Of a DNA stretch of 35,133 bases, positions 15,832-24,944 are shown in pieces. Under the pieces are notes generated by a model. It worked only from the letters and a program-made list of their open reading frames with translations, was not told the origin of the DNA and made no database searches. The position numbers were made by a program, and so were the translations under genes. How positions within the stretch are numbered: position 1 is the stretch's first letter; each line of letters begins with the position of its first letter. The stretch lies in NCBI GenBank assembly GCA_004028765.1, contig SAIX01000005.1:1-35133 (forward strand), in the 5' to 3' direction. Source of the stretch: Chitinophagaceae bacterium. GTDB lineage: Bacteria > Bacteroidota > Bacteroidia > Chitinophagales > Chitinophagaceae.

Positions 15832-16458
15832 ATGTCAGAAGCACAGGAAAGAATCGTGATCAAGGCCCATGAGCTGTTTATGCGCTACGGCATACGCAGT
15901 GTAAGCATGGACGAGGTGGCCAACCACCTGGGAATCAGCAAAAAAACCATTTACCAGTTTTTTGCGGATAAAGATGCATTGGTAGAAGGTGTGATAGATA
16001 TGGAGATCCGCCGGAACCAGGGCGAATGCTCGCAACAGAACCTGCAGAGCGAGAACCCCATTCATGAAATGTTCCTTGCAGTGGATATGGTACTTGAGAT
16101 CCTCAGCAAGATCAACCCGAATGTTTTATTCGATCTTGAAAAATACCATCCCCGTGCTTTTAAAAAACACAATGATTTTAAAAACCAGTTTCTCTTCAAT
16201 ATCATCAAAAAAAATATTGAACAGGGCATGGCAGAGGGATTGTACCGGGAAGATGTAAATGCGGATATCATGGCCAGGTTCAGGCTGGCATCCACTTTTC
16301 TCCTTTTCAGCCAGGAACATTTTCCTATGGGGAAACACAGTCCTGCAAGTGTATTAACAGAAATCACCTATAATTTTTTATTCGGACTGGTGACGCCAAA
16401 AGGTGCAAAGCTGGTCCAGAAATATAAGCAACAAAGATCAAAAACCATTAGCGTATGA
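15832..16458 (+). CDS. TetR/AcrR-family repressor of the RND efflux operon
   Basis: This 208-residue regulator has an N-terminal TetR helix-turn-helix (AHELFMRYGIRSVSMDEVANHLGISKKTIYQFFADKDALV, about residues 12-51) followed by an all-helical effector domain. It is the first gene of the operon and sits 28 bp downstream of a perfect palindrome that overlaps its promoter. Its TGA overlaps the ATG of the TolC gene (ATGA), so repressor and pump are translationally coupled. The usual model is repression relieved by a pump substrate; the inducer is unknown. Confidence 0.93.
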   Translation: MSEAQERIVIKAHELFMRYGIRSVSMDEVANHLGISKKTIYQFFADKDALVEGVIDMEIRRNQGECSQQNLQSENPIHEMFLAVDMVLEILSKINPNVLFDLEKYHPRAFKKHNDFKNQFLFNIIKKNIEQGMAEGLYREDVNADIMARFRLASTFLLFSQEHFPMGKHSPASVLTEITYNFLFGLVTPKGAKLVQKYKQQRSKTISV

Positions 16459-17801
16459 AACAACCAGGAAGAAAGATCATGGCTCCACTGATAATGGCAT
16501 GGCTGATTGCGTCGGGCTCTGTGATGGCACAGGGGAACCGGCACGAATTCAGTTTGCAGCAAGCGGTGGAATATGCATCCCGAAACAATGTGCAGGTAAA
16601 AAATGCACTGCTCAATATCCAGAGCCAGCAGCAAACCAACCGCGAGATCACCGCTTCGGCACTCCCGAATATTACCGGCAGTGTGGGAATGACGGATTAT
16701 ATCAAGATACCAACTTCACTGATACCGGGAGAAGTATTCGGGCAGCCGGCAGGGACTTATATCCCTGTACAGTTTGGTACCAAGTACAACTCTACTGCCA
16801 GTATCCAGTTACAGCAATTGTTATTCGACGGGCAGGTATTCATCGCCCTTCAGGCAAGAAATACTTCTATCGAATTCCAGACAAAGAATAAAGAAGTAAC
16901 CGAAGAAGCGATCAAAACGAATATCTATAAAATTTATTACCAGCTGGTGCTGAGTAAAACACAGATTGATTTGCTGGATGCAAATATCAGCCGCTTACAA
17001 AAATTACAGCACGATGCCGCTGAATTGTACAAAAATGGTTTTGCAGAGAAACTGGATATCGATAAAGTTTCTGTTCAGCTGGTAAACCTGCAAACCGAAA
17101 AAACAAAAGCGCTCAACAGCATCAGCGTCGGTTATCTCGGTTTAAAAACACTGATGGGGATGCCGGTAAAAGATACACTGGTGCTGACAGATAAACTGAG
17201 CGATGAACAGGTAAAAGAGGATTTTTCAAAAGACACTTCTTACCTGTACAGCGACAGAAAGGATTTTCAATATCTCTCCCTCGCTAAAAAGCTGAATGAG
17301 TTTAACATCAAACGCTACCAGTTAAGCTATATCCCTTCGTTATCGCTTACCGGGGCCTACAGCAAAAACGCGCAGCGGAACAAGTTCGATTTTTTCAGTG
17401 GCGGAAGCTGGTTTACCACTTCTTATATCGGACTGAACCTTTCGGTGCCCATCTTCGACGGTTTTGCGAGAAGTGCAAGGATCAGCCGTTCGAGGATTGA
17501 ACTCAAAGAAACCGTGAACCAGATCGACAACCTCAAACTTTCCATTGATGGGGAAGTGGAACAGGCAAAGATCAATTTCCGTTCAGCACTGGCTACAATG
17601 GATTTCCAGAAACAGAATATGCAGCTCGCTGAAACAGTGTACAATCAAACAAAGAAAAAATTTGAAGCCGGTACCGGTTCCAATACCGAAATAACGGCAG
17701 CACAAACCGACCTGATAACAGCACAAACCAATTACATGAGTGCCCTGTACAGTGCGGTGATCGCCAAAGTGGATTATTTAAAAGCAACCGGAAAACTTTA
17801 A
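16455..17801 (+). CDS. TolC-family outer-membrane efflux protein
   Basis: This 448-residue protein has a signal peptide (about residues 1-25, ending SVMAQ) and the two-fold repeated outer-membrane-factor structure. EFSLQQAVEYASRNNVQVKNA marks the first repeat and its long helices follow. A strand-rich section (NITGSVGMTDYI, YIPVQFGTKYNSTASIQL) is followed by the QARNTSIEFQ helix. The second half has SLSLTGAYSKNAQ, LNLSVPIFDGFARSARI and a final long helix with GSNTEITAAQTDLITAQTNYM. It should form the trimeric tunnel for the adaptor and pump encoded next. It overlaps the TetR gene by four bases and is followed by the adaptor gene after 23 bp. Confidence 0.93.
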   Translation: MKQPGRKIMAPLIMAWLIASGSVMAQGNRHEFSLQQAVEYASRNNVQVKNALLNIQSQQQTNREITASALPNITGSVGMTDYIKIPTSLIPGEVFGQPAGTYIPVQFGTKYNSTASIQLQQLLFDGQVFIALQARNTSIEFQTKNKEVTEEAIKTNIYKIYYQLVLSKTQIDLLDANISRLQKLQHDAAELYKNGFAEKLDIDKVSVQLVNLQTEKTKALNSISVGYLGLKTLMGMPVKDTLVLTDKLSDEQVKEDFSKDTSYLYSDRKDFQYLSLAKKLNEFNIKRYQLSYIPSLSLTGAYSKNAQRNKFDFFSGGSWFTTSYIGLNLSVPIFDGFARSARISRSRIELKETVNQIDNLKLSIDGEVEQAKINFRSALATMDFQKQNMQLAETVYNQTKKKFEAGTGSNTEITAAQTDLITAQTNYMSALYSAVIAKVDYLKATGKL

Positions 17802-17824
17802 CCAACACTATCAAAATCTCCTAT

Positions 17825-19021
17825 ATGCAAAAGCTTATCAACATTTTCCTGATCACGGCTTCTCTGGCCCTTGCCTCCTGCGGTGCAAAAACCGAAAAAG
17901 GAACAGGCGCCATTGCTGAAAAAAAGGCCCAGCTCGAAAGCCTGAAAAAACAACAGGCCGGGTTGAATGATCAGATCAGCAAACTGGAAAAAGAAATTGC
18001 GGTTCTCGATCCTGCTTCAGCGAAAGAAGAAAAAGCGAAACTGGTTACCATCAACACCCTTGCTGCTGAAAATTTTACACACTATATCGATCTCCAGGGC
18101 AAAGTGGAGTCTGATAACATTTCTTATGTTACAGCTCGTGGCGGCGGCGGGCAGGTGAAATCGCTGTACCTCAAAAGAGGCGATGCCGTTACAAAAGGTC
18201 AGTTGATCCTGAAACTGGACGACGCCATCCAGAAACAAAGCGTTATAGCAGCTGAACAGGGCCTGGAAACCATCAAGACACAGCTGGCACTCGCAAAAAC
18301 ACTCTATGCCAAGCAAAAAAATCTGTGGGACCAGGGCATTGGAACCGAAGTACAGGTAATTACTGCCAAGAGTAATGTGGAAACACTGGAAAACCAGTTA
18401 AAGAGCGCGCAGGAGCAGCTCAAGTTGTCTAAAGAACAACTTTCCTTTACCAGTGTATACAGTGATGTTGCGGGAGTTGCAGAAGATGTAAACGTGAGAG
18501 TAGGAGAACTTTTTGCCGGAGCCGGTCAGATTAAAATTGTAAACACCAGTAAATTAAAAGTAACTGCACAGGTTCCGGAGAATTACCTCGATCGTGTGCA
18601 GAAGGGTTCACTGCTGAAAATTACTTTACCGGATGTTGATAAAACCATTGATGCATCTGTTACTGTAGCCGGTAAACTGATCGATCCCAACAGCAGGAGT
18701 TTCTTTATTGAGTCGGCTGTTCCGGCAAATAAAGATTTCCGCCCCAACCAGGTGGCACTGGTGAAGATCCAGGATTATACCAATGCCAAAGCCATTACCA
18801 TCCCGGTGAATACACTTCAAAGCGATGATAAAGGGAAGTATGTGATGGTGGCAGTGAAGGAAGGCAACAAATGGATCGCCCGTAAAAAAGCCATTGCCGT
18901 TGGTGAAATGTATGGCAATAAAATGGAAGTGAAGTCAGGATTACAGGCAGGTGACCAGATCATTACCGAAGGTTTCCAGAGTTTGTATGAAGGGCAACTT
19001 ATCACTACTGAAGCGAAATAA
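17825..19021 (+). CDS. RND efflux periplasmic adaptor subunit (lipoprotein)
   Basis: This 398-residue membrane-fusion protein begins with a lipoprotein signal (LASCGAK; Cys19 is the likely lipidated residue). A short predicted coiled coil follows directly (about 30-62, KKAQLESLKKQQAGLNDQIS), an addition not present in the classic AcrA layout. After it come the barrel-sandwich half (YVTARGGGGQVKSLYLKRGDAV), the helical hairpin (about 140-205), the second half-motif with AGVAEDVNVRVGELFAGAG, a beta-barrel domain, and a membrane-proximal domain ending near QAGDQIITEGFQSLYEGQ. It links the TolC protein to the RND pump. The pump gene starts 57 bp downstream. Confidence 0.93.
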   Translation: MQKLINIFLITASLALASCGAKTEKGTGAIAEKKAQLESLKKQQAGLNDQISKLEKEIAVLDPASAKEEKAKLVTINTLAAENFTHYIDLQGKVESDNISYVTARGGGGQVKSLYLKRGDAVTKGQLILKLDDAIQKQSVIAAEQGLETIKTQLALAKTLYAKQKNLWDQGIGTEVQVITAKSNVETLENQLKSAQEQLKLSKEQLSFTSVYSDVAGVAEDVNVRVGELFAGAGQIKIVNTSKLKVTAQVPENYLDRVQKGSLLKITLPDVDKTIDASVTVAGKLIDPNSRSFFIESAVPANKDFRPNQVALVKIQDYTNAKAITIPVNTLQSDDKGKYVMVAVKEGNKWIARKKAIAVGEMYGNKMEVKSGLQAGDQIITEGFQSLYEGQLITTEAK

Positions 19022-19078
19022 AACGGCTGTTAACAAAAATTTCTGCCGGTCAGGATTTCATTCAACCAAACCAATTTT

Positions 19079-22000
19079 ATGAGTGTACTAGAAAATATAA
19101 AAGGTAAATTCAAGGAATTCGGCCCCACCACCTGGAGTATCAAAAACAAGACCTCCATCTACCTGGTGATGCTGTTCGTGAGCCTTGCAGGTATTTACCA
19201 GTTCGTAACACTGCCCAAAGAGCAGTTCCCGGACATCGTGATCCCTACGATTTATGTTCAGACCATCTATGTAGGTAACTCACCCAAAGACATCGAAAAC
19301 CTTGTAACCCGCCCGATCGAAAAACAGATCAAAGGGATCACAGGTGCCAAGATCAAAAAGTTTACCAGCACTTCACAGCAGGATTACTCTGCCATCATTG
19401 TGGAGTTTGATACGGATGTAAAAACGGATATCGCGCTGCAGAAAGTGAAAGATGCCGTTGACAAATCCAAGCAGGATCTGCCCAATGATCTCACCCAGGA
19501 ACCTACTGTCCTCGAAGTAAGTTTCAGTGAACAGCCGATCATGTACGTGAACCTGAGCGGCGATTACGATTTACCGCGCCTGAAAAAATATGCGGACGAC
19601 CTGAAAGACAAACTGGAAGACCTTCCACAGATCAACCGGGTGGACATTGTTGGTGCACCTGAACGCGAATTCCAGATCAATATCGACAATTACCGTTTGC
19701 AGAGCGCCGGGGTTACGTTCGATGATATCACGGCTGCCGTACAAAGGGAAAACATGGATATTTCAGGCGGGTTACTGGAAGTGGGAAACATGCGGCGTAA
19801 CCTGCAGATGAAAGGGCAGTTGAAAACCGCAAGGGATATAGAAAACATCATTATACGCAATACCAGCGGTGCACCCGTGTACCTGAAAGATATTGCCGTA
19901 ATTAAAGACACCACAAAAGAGCGCGAAAGTTTTGCGCGCCTGGATGGCAAAAACGTGGTAACGCTCAACATCATTAAAAGAAGCGGTGAAAACCTGATTG
20001 AAACCAGTGATGGCGTGAAGAAAATTGTAGAAGAAGCCCGGGGTGTTATTTATCCCAAAGACCTGAAAGCCGTAACAACCGGTGACCAGAGCATCAAAAC
20101 CCGTACTTCATTCAACGATCTCGTGAATTCGATTGTGATCGGTTTCATACTCGTGCTTATCGTACTCATGTTCTTCATGGGTGTGGTGAATGCTTTCTTT
20201 GTGGCCTTATCGGTGCCGCTGAGCATGTTCGTGGCATTTGTGTTCCTTCCCGGAGCCGATGTGATTATCGGGACGCATGTAACACTGAATTTTATTGTGC
20301 TTTTTGCTTTGCTGTTCGGCCTCGGCATCATCGTGGATGATGCGATCGTTGTGATCGAAAACACACACCGGATTTTTACAGAAGGAAAAGGAAAATTAAC
20401 AGTGGGCACTTCGGCAAGGATGGCCGCAGGGGAAGTATTTGTTCCGGTATTGGCCGGTACGCTTACCACGCTGGCACCGTTCTTTCCATTGCTGTTCTGG
20501 CCGGGTATCATCGGTAAGTTCATGGTGTACCTGCCCACGATGTTGATCTTCACACTGGCTGCATCGCTTGTAGTTGCATTTATCATGAACCCGGTATTTG
20601 CAGTTGATTTCATGAACCACCCGGAAGGAGAAAAAGAAAAAAAGTCAGCCATCTTCCGCAAAAAAGGTTTCTGGATCGCAGTGGGCATCGGCATATTGCT
20701 TAATCTCGCAGGCGCTGCATTCTGGGGCAACCTGCTCATCTTCTTTATGCTGCTGGTATTGCTGAACCGCTATATACTGGATGATGCCATTCATTCTTTC
20801 CAGAACCGTGCGTTGCCATGGATCATGAGCCACTATGAATCGCTTCTTCGCTGGGCATTGAATGGGTGGAGGCCCGTTCATCTTTTATTGGGAACGATCG
20901 CATTGTTCTTTGTTTCATTGTTCATATTTGTAGGTTCCATTGCGGGTGGCCGTATCCCCGTCACATTCTTCCCTAAGGGAGACCCCAACCAGATCTTTGT
21001 GTACCTGAAACTGCCGGTGGGCACCGATGTGAAATACACAGATTCTGTAACCCGGTCGCTCGAAACAAGGGTAAATAAAGTATTGGGCCTGGAAAATGGA
21101 AAACAAAATCCAGTGGTGGAAAGCGTGATCAGTAACGTAGCGGTTGGTGCCAGTGACCCCACCAGCGGCGACAGAAGTACCAGAAGTGAACTCGGCCGCA
21201 TACAGGTGAATTTTGTTGAGTTTGAAAAAAGACATGGTGTATCCACACGTCCTTACCTCGATCAGATCCGTACCATGATGAAAGGGATACCCGGTGCCGA
21301 GATCAGTGTTGACCAGGAAAACGGCGGCCCCCCCACCGATCCTCCTATCAACATCGAAATCGCAAGTGAAGATTTTGATGAAATGATCAAAACTGCCAAC
21401 AGCCTTAAAAATTATCTCGATTCCATCCAGGTTCCGGGTGTGGAAGAGCTCAAGATGGATGTAGACCTGAAAAACCCTGAGATCACTTTAACGGTTGACC
21501 GGGAGCGTGCCCTTATCAATGGTGTTTCTTCTGCACAGATCGGTTCACAGATCCGTACCGCGCTGTTTGGAAAGGAAGTATCAAAAATCAAAGAAGGAAA
21601 AGAGGAATACAAGATACAGTTGCGCAATAATGAACTGCAGCGCAAGAGCCTGACCGACCTGCTGAACATGCGTATTTCTTTCCGCGATATGGCATCTGGC
21701 GGAGCTGTAAAAAATGTACCGATCAGTTCATTGGTAAAAGTAGAGCCAACCAGCACTTTGGGAAGTGTAAAGCGCAAGAACCAAAAGCGCCTTATCACAC
21801 TTCGTTCGAATGTGCTTACCACGCAGGGCTATAATGCCACTGCCGTAAATGCGGTACTGGCAAAACATATCGCATCATTCACTAAAAAACCGGACAGTGT
21901 AACCATTAAACAAACCGGTGAAGGAGAACAGCAGGCAGAAACCGGGGCCTTCCTCGGAAAAGCTTTGCTGATTGCCCTGATGCTGATCCTGTTCACCCTG

Positions 22001-22675
22001 GTGCTGCAATTTAATTCTGTAAGCAAACCCGTGATCATCCTCACAGAAATCATCTTCAGCGTAATCGGCGTGTTTCTCGGTTTCACCATAACCGGTATGG
22101 AAGTATCGGTATTGATGACGGGGCTCGGTATCGTTGGACTGGCGGGTATCGTTGTTAAAAATGGTATCCTGGTAATTGAGTTTGCAGATGAACTTCGCAG
22201 CAGGGGTATGAAAACAAAAGAAGCCGTGATACAGGCAGGAAAAACGAGGATCATCCCGGTACTGCTGACCGCACTGGCAGCGATATTAGGCTTTATACCG
22301 ATCGCTGTTGGGTTTAATATCAATTTTATTACACTGTTCTCAGAACTGAACCCGCATATCTTCTTTGGCGGAGATAATGTGGTATTCTGGAAACCGTTGA
22401 GCTGGACAATCATTTTTGGTCTTGCCTTCGCATTTTTTATGACGCTGATTATTGTACCCAGTATGTACCTGATTGCCGAGCGTCTTCGCAGGCCCATGCG
22501 CGCCATGTTCGGCGGTAAGTGGATCAGCTTCCTGGGCATTCCGCCTTTCACAATCATTTTCCTGCTGCTGATGGTGGCCGTACTGATACGTCACCGGATT
22601 GCGAGGAAAAAACGGGAAGCAAGATTGAAAAATAACCCGGCAGTAAACGCTTCTTTCACAGGAAGCTGGTTTTAA
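19079..22675 (+). CDS. RND-family efflux pump permease (HAE1-like)
   Basis: This 1198-residue inner-membrane proton-driven transporter has the expected architecture: TM1 (SIYLVMLFVSLAGIYQF), a periplasmic porter domain, TM2-6, a second porter domain and TM7-12. The proton-relay aspartates are in GIIVDDAIVVIE (Asp420 and Asp421), and the partner lysine is in VGLAGIVVKNGILVIEF (Lys1027). It is 150 residues longer than AcrB. Two extra hydrophobic stretches lie in the central cytoplasmic linker (about 527-568), and one more hydrophobic segment with a basic tail (about 1155-1190) follows TM12. Substrate cannot be read from sequence; drug, solvent or lipid export are all possible. It is the last gene of the operon and is followed by a terminator. 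Confidence 0.95.
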   Translation: MSVLENIKGKFKEFGPTTWSIKNKTSIYLVMLFVSLAGIYQFVTLPKEQFPDIVIPTIYVQTIYVGNSPKDIENLVTRPIEKQIKGITGAKIKKFTSTSQQDYSAIIVEFDTDVKTDIALQKVKDAVDKSKQDLPNDLTQEPTVLEVSFSEQPIMYVNLSGDYDLPRLKKYADDLKDKLEDLPQINRVDIVGAPEREFQINIDNYRLQSAGVTFDDITAAVQRENMDISGGLLEVGNMRRNLQMKGQLKTARDIENIIIRNTSGAPVYLKDIAVIKDTTKERESFARLDGKNVVTLNIIKRSGENLIETSDGVKKIVEEARGVIYPKDLKAVTTGDQSIKTRTSFNDLVNSIVIGFILVLIVLMFFMGVVNAFFVALSVPLSMFVAFVFLPGADVIIGTHVTLNFIVLFALLFGLGIIVDDAIVVIENTHRIFTEGKGKLTVGTSARMAAGEVFVPVLAGTLTTLAPFFPLLFWPGIIGKFMVYLPTMLIFTLAASLVVAFIMNPVFAVDFMNHPEGEKEKKSAIFRKKGFWIAVGIGILLNLAGAAFWGNLLIFFMLLVLLNRYILDDAIHSFQNRALPWIMSHYESLLRWALNGWRPVHLLLGTIALFFVSLFIFVGSIAGGRIPVTFFPKGDPNQIFVYLKLPVGTDVKYTDSVTRSLETRVNKVLGLENGKQNPVVESVISNVAVGASDPTSGDRSTRSELGRIQVNFVEFEKRHGVSTRPYLDQIRTMMKGIPGAEISVDQENGGPPTDPPINIEIASEDFDEMIKTANSLKNYLDSIQVPGVEELKMDVDLKNPEITLTVDRERALINGVSSAQIGSQIRTALFGKEVSKIKEGKEEYKIQLRNNELQRKSLTDLLNMRISFRDMASGGAVKNVPISSLVKVEPTSTLGSVKRKNQKRLITLRSNVLTTQGYNATAVNAVLAKHIASFTKKPDSVTIKQTGEGEQQAETGAFLGKALLIALMLILFTLVLQFNSVSKPVIILTEIIFSVIGVFLGFTITGMEVSVLMTGLGIVGLAGIVVKNGILVIEFADELRSRGMKTKEAVIQAGKTRIIPVLLTALAAILGFIPIAVGFNINFITLFSELNPHIFFGGDNVVFWKPLSWTIIFGLAFAFFMTLIIVPSMYLIAERLRRPMRAMFGGKWISFLGIPPFTIIFLLLMVAVLIRHRIARKKREARLKNNPAVNASFTGSWF

Positions 22676-22702
22676 TCACAGTTGGTTTTTGGTTGATAAT
22701 CG

Positions 22703-22733
22703 CCGCCCCGGAAATTCCGGGGCGGTTTTGTTT
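22703..22733 (+). terminator. Strong intrinsic terminator of the efflux operon
   Basis: CCGCCCCGG (22703-22711) pairs perfectly with CCGGGGCGG (22717-22725) around AAATT, followed by TTTTGTTT. The GC-rich stem and T tract lie 28 bp past the pump stop codon. Confidence 0.9.
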
Positions 22734-22746
22734 GGTGATCAATTTG

Positions 22747-22816
22747 CAGATTACGGATCAGCGGATTGTTGGATTAATTAAAAATATCCGTTTACAATCC
22801 GCAATTCGGCAATCTG
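22747..22816. repeat. Inverted GGATT word repeat
   Basis: 22747-22767 and 22796-22816 are inverted copies (16 of 21 positions) built from CAGATT and GCGGATT words, separated by 28 bp of A/T-rich sequence. The element lies between the efflux terminator and the AIM24-type gene. It is the same kind of structure as other intergenic repeats in this window but uses different words. Confidence 0.55.
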
Positions 22817-22891
22817 ACATTACTGACCACTCATCCATAAAAAATTTCGCTGAAAATTTACAGCCGCTTATTTTCATACAAACAAATCAAC

Positions 22892-23686
22892 ATGATACAA
22901 AATCACGAAATAGACTACCGCATTTATGGCGAGGAAATGCAGTATGTGGAAGTGGAACTGGATCCCAATGAAACGGCAGTAGCCGAGCCCGGTGCCTTTA
23001 TGATGATGGACAATGATATCCAGATGGAAACCCTTTTTGGTGATGGCAGCCAGCAGCAAAACAACAGCCTCTTTGGAAAACTGCTCAACGCAGGGAAACG
23101 TGTTCTGGTGGGCGAAAGTTTATTCATGACGGCCTTCACAAATATGGGAAGCGGCAAGCGCTGTGTAAGTTTTGCTTCACCTTATCCCGGTAAGATCATC
23201 CCCGTGGACCTCGCACAACTTGGTAACCGTGTGATTTGCCAGAAAGATGCCTTTCTCTGTGCAGCAAAAGGCGTAAGTGTAGGTATCGAATTCCAGCGCA
23301 AACTCGGGACCGGTTTGTTTGGCGGCGAAGGTTTTATCATGGAAAAACTGGAAGGTGATGGCATGGCTTTTTTACACGCGTGCGGCCATGTGGTTGAAAA
23401 GCGTTTGATACCCGGGGAAATGCTGCGCATCGATACGGGATGTATCGTTGGTTTCACCAATGGCATCGATTATGATATCCAGTTTGTGGGCGGCATTAAA
23501 AATACTTTGTTCGGTGGCGAAGGCGTTTTCTTTGCCACGCTGCGCGGATCGGGGACTGTATGGATACAAACCCTGCCCATCAGCCGTTTGGCAAGCCGTA
23601 TACTCCGGTATGCAACAGGGCCCAGAAAAGAAGAAGGCAGTATACTCGGCGGTATCGGTAATATGCTGGATGGGGATGGATGGTGA
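22892..23686 (+). CDS. TIGR00266/AIM24 family protein
   Basis: This 264-residue protein fits the TIGR00266 (AIM24-like) family from end to end. It shows the early YVEVELDPNETAVAEPGAFMMMD segment, repeated glycine-rich beta turns (FGDGS, GTGLFGGEGF, TLFGGEGVFF), and the terminal QTLPISRLASRIL motif. The fold is a set of beta-prism-like repeats. There is no signal peptide or membrane span. Family function is unknown in bacteria; the yeast namesake is a mitochondrial protein affecting inner-membrane organisation. The gene stands alone between a repeat on each side and is convergent with the aminotransferase gene. Confidence 0.92.
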   Translation: MIQNHEIDYRIYGEEMQYVEVELDPNETAVAEPGAFMMMDNDIQMETLFGDGSQQQNNSLFGKLLNAGKRVLVGESLFMTAFTNMGSGKRCVSFASPYPGKIIPVDLAQLGNRVICQKDAFLCAAKGVSVGIEFQRKLGTGLFGGEGFIMEKLEGDGMAFLHACGHVVEKRLIPGEMLRIDTGCIVGFTNGIDYDIQFVGGIKNTLFGGEGVFFATLRGSGTVWIQTLPISRLASRILRYATGPRKEEGSILGGIGNMLDGDGW

Positions 23687-23713
23687 GGAATAGAGGACCA
23701 ATAGAAAAGATGA

Positions 23714-23771
23714 ACAATTGAATATCGAATGTTGACATTACAATTCTGTAAGCGCTTCGGTATTCAATTGT
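23714..23771. repeat. Inverted AATTGAATA repeat between convergent genes
   Basis: ACAATTGAATA (23714-23724) and TATTCAATTGT (23761-23771) are perfect 11-bp inverted arms. The 36-bp space carries further word variants (TATCGAATG, GTTGACATT, ACAATTCTG). It fills the gap between the convergent AIM24-type and aminotransferase genes. It may act as a two-way stem in transcripts, but it has no GC-rich stem or T tract. Confidence 0.6.
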
Positions 23772-23774
23772 CCG

Positions 23775-24932
23775 TTATGCGATATTCCTGAGTTTTTCAA
23801 CCGCTTTCTCCAGTGTTGTTTCCTTTTTTGCAAAACAGAAACGAAGCACTTTATTATCCTCCCCGTTTTTATAAAAGGCCGATACCGGGATCGCGGTGAT
23901 GCCATATTCTTTGGTAAGCCTCGTAGCAAAATCCGTGTCTTTTTCTTCCGAGAAATGCCCGTAACTGTAACACTCAAAATAACTGCCGGAAGAAGGGATA
24001 CATTGAAAAGGTGTTGCACGCATCCGTTCACGGAAATAATCTCTTTTCTGCTGCAGGAATGCTGAAAGAGAAAGATAGGCATCCCGGTTAGCGAGGTATT
24101 CCGCCACAGCCACCTGTTTCGGTGTATCACAGGAAAAACAATTGAACTGGTGTATTTTCCTGAATTCTTTCATCAACGCTGCCGGCGCGATACAGCAACC
24201 CAGTTTCCATCCTGTGCAGTGATAGGTTTTCCCGAAGGAAGAACATACAAATGCACGCTGCATCAGGTCGGGGTAACGCAGCATACTGCGGTGCGGTATA
24301 TTATCATAGATCAGGTGTTCATATACTTCATCGGAGAGAATAAGAATATTGGTACCGTTCACCACCAGCCGCAATTGTTCAATATCTTCTTCCTGCAATA
24401 CCATACCGGTTGGGTTATGCGGTGTGTTGATCATGATCATCCTCGTGCGTGCGGTGATGGCTTTTTTTACTTTATCCCAGGGGATGCGGTAAGAAGGAAA
24501 TTCCAGCGCAATACGAACCGCCACTGCTCCATTCACTTCAATATTGGGAATATAACTGTCATAGGCCGGTTCAAATACGATCACTTCATCACCCGGCTGC
24601 AGAACACCCGTAAGCGAAGTATAGATCGCATAGGTTCCCCCGGGTGTAACGGTGATCTCGGTATCCGGGTTGATATTGGCGCCATAAAGAAATGCCGCTT
24701 TTTCTGCCAGCCTCTCACGCAACAAGGGATAACCCGCCATATGTGTGTACTGGTTAAACCCTTTTTGCATCGCATCATCCACAAGCCTGCACAATTCATC
24801 CGGCATTGGGAAATCGGGGAAACCCTGCCCGAGATTCACTGCATTGTGTTCGATAGCGAGCTGACTCATCACCGTGAAAATGGTGGTACCTACTTCCGGG
24901 AGTTTGGATTGTACAAATGGTAATTCTGCCAT
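23775..24932 (-). CDS. Pyridoxal-phosphate aminotransferase, methionine aminotransferase (YbdL/KAT) type
   Basis: This 385-residue class I aminotransferase contains NLGQGFPDFPMP (33-44), NTPHNPTG (169-176), SDEVYEHLIYD (200-210) and the cofactor lysine in SSFGKTYHCTGWKLG (Lys235). The SFGKTxHxTGWK form and QGFPDF are hallmarks of the YbdL/kynurenine aminotransferase subgroup, which in Bacteroidota is usually annotated as methionine aminotransferase and may serve methionine salvage or aromatic amino-acid turnover. Aspartate aminotransferase is less likely. It starts 12 bp after the stop of the second plug-domain gene, so it is probably transcribed with it. Exact substrate needs an assay. Confidence 0.92.
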   Translation of the reverse strand: MAELPFVQSKLPEVGTTIFTVMSQLAIEHNAVNLGQGFPDFPMPDELCRLVDDAMQKGFNQYTHMAGYPLLRERLAEKAAFLYGANINPDTEITVTPGGTYAIYTSLTGVLQPGDEVIVFEPAYDSYIPNIEVNGAVAVRIALEFPSYRIPWDKVKKAITARTRMIMINTPHNPTGMVLQEEDIEQLRLVVNGTNILILSDEVYEHLIYDNIPHRSMLRYPDLMQRAFVCSSFGKTYHCTGWKLGCCIAPAALMKEFRKIHQFNCFSCDTPKQVAVAEYLANRDAYLSLSAFLQQKRDYFRERMRATPFQCIPSSGSYFECYSYGHFSEEKDTDFATRLTKEYGITAIPVSAFYKNGEDNKVLRFCFAKKETTLEKAVEKLRNIA

Positions 24933-24944
24933 ACCGGTTTGAAA

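Noticed and set aside
20050..20739. 229-codon minus-strand frame inside the RND pump gene
   Set aside because: Ser/Thr/Asn-rich shadow of conserved membrane helices, with no independent evidence.
24150..24923. 257-codon plus-strand frame opposite the aminotransferase gene
   Set aside because: The minus-strand gene has all catalytic motifs; the opposite frame shows no family features.
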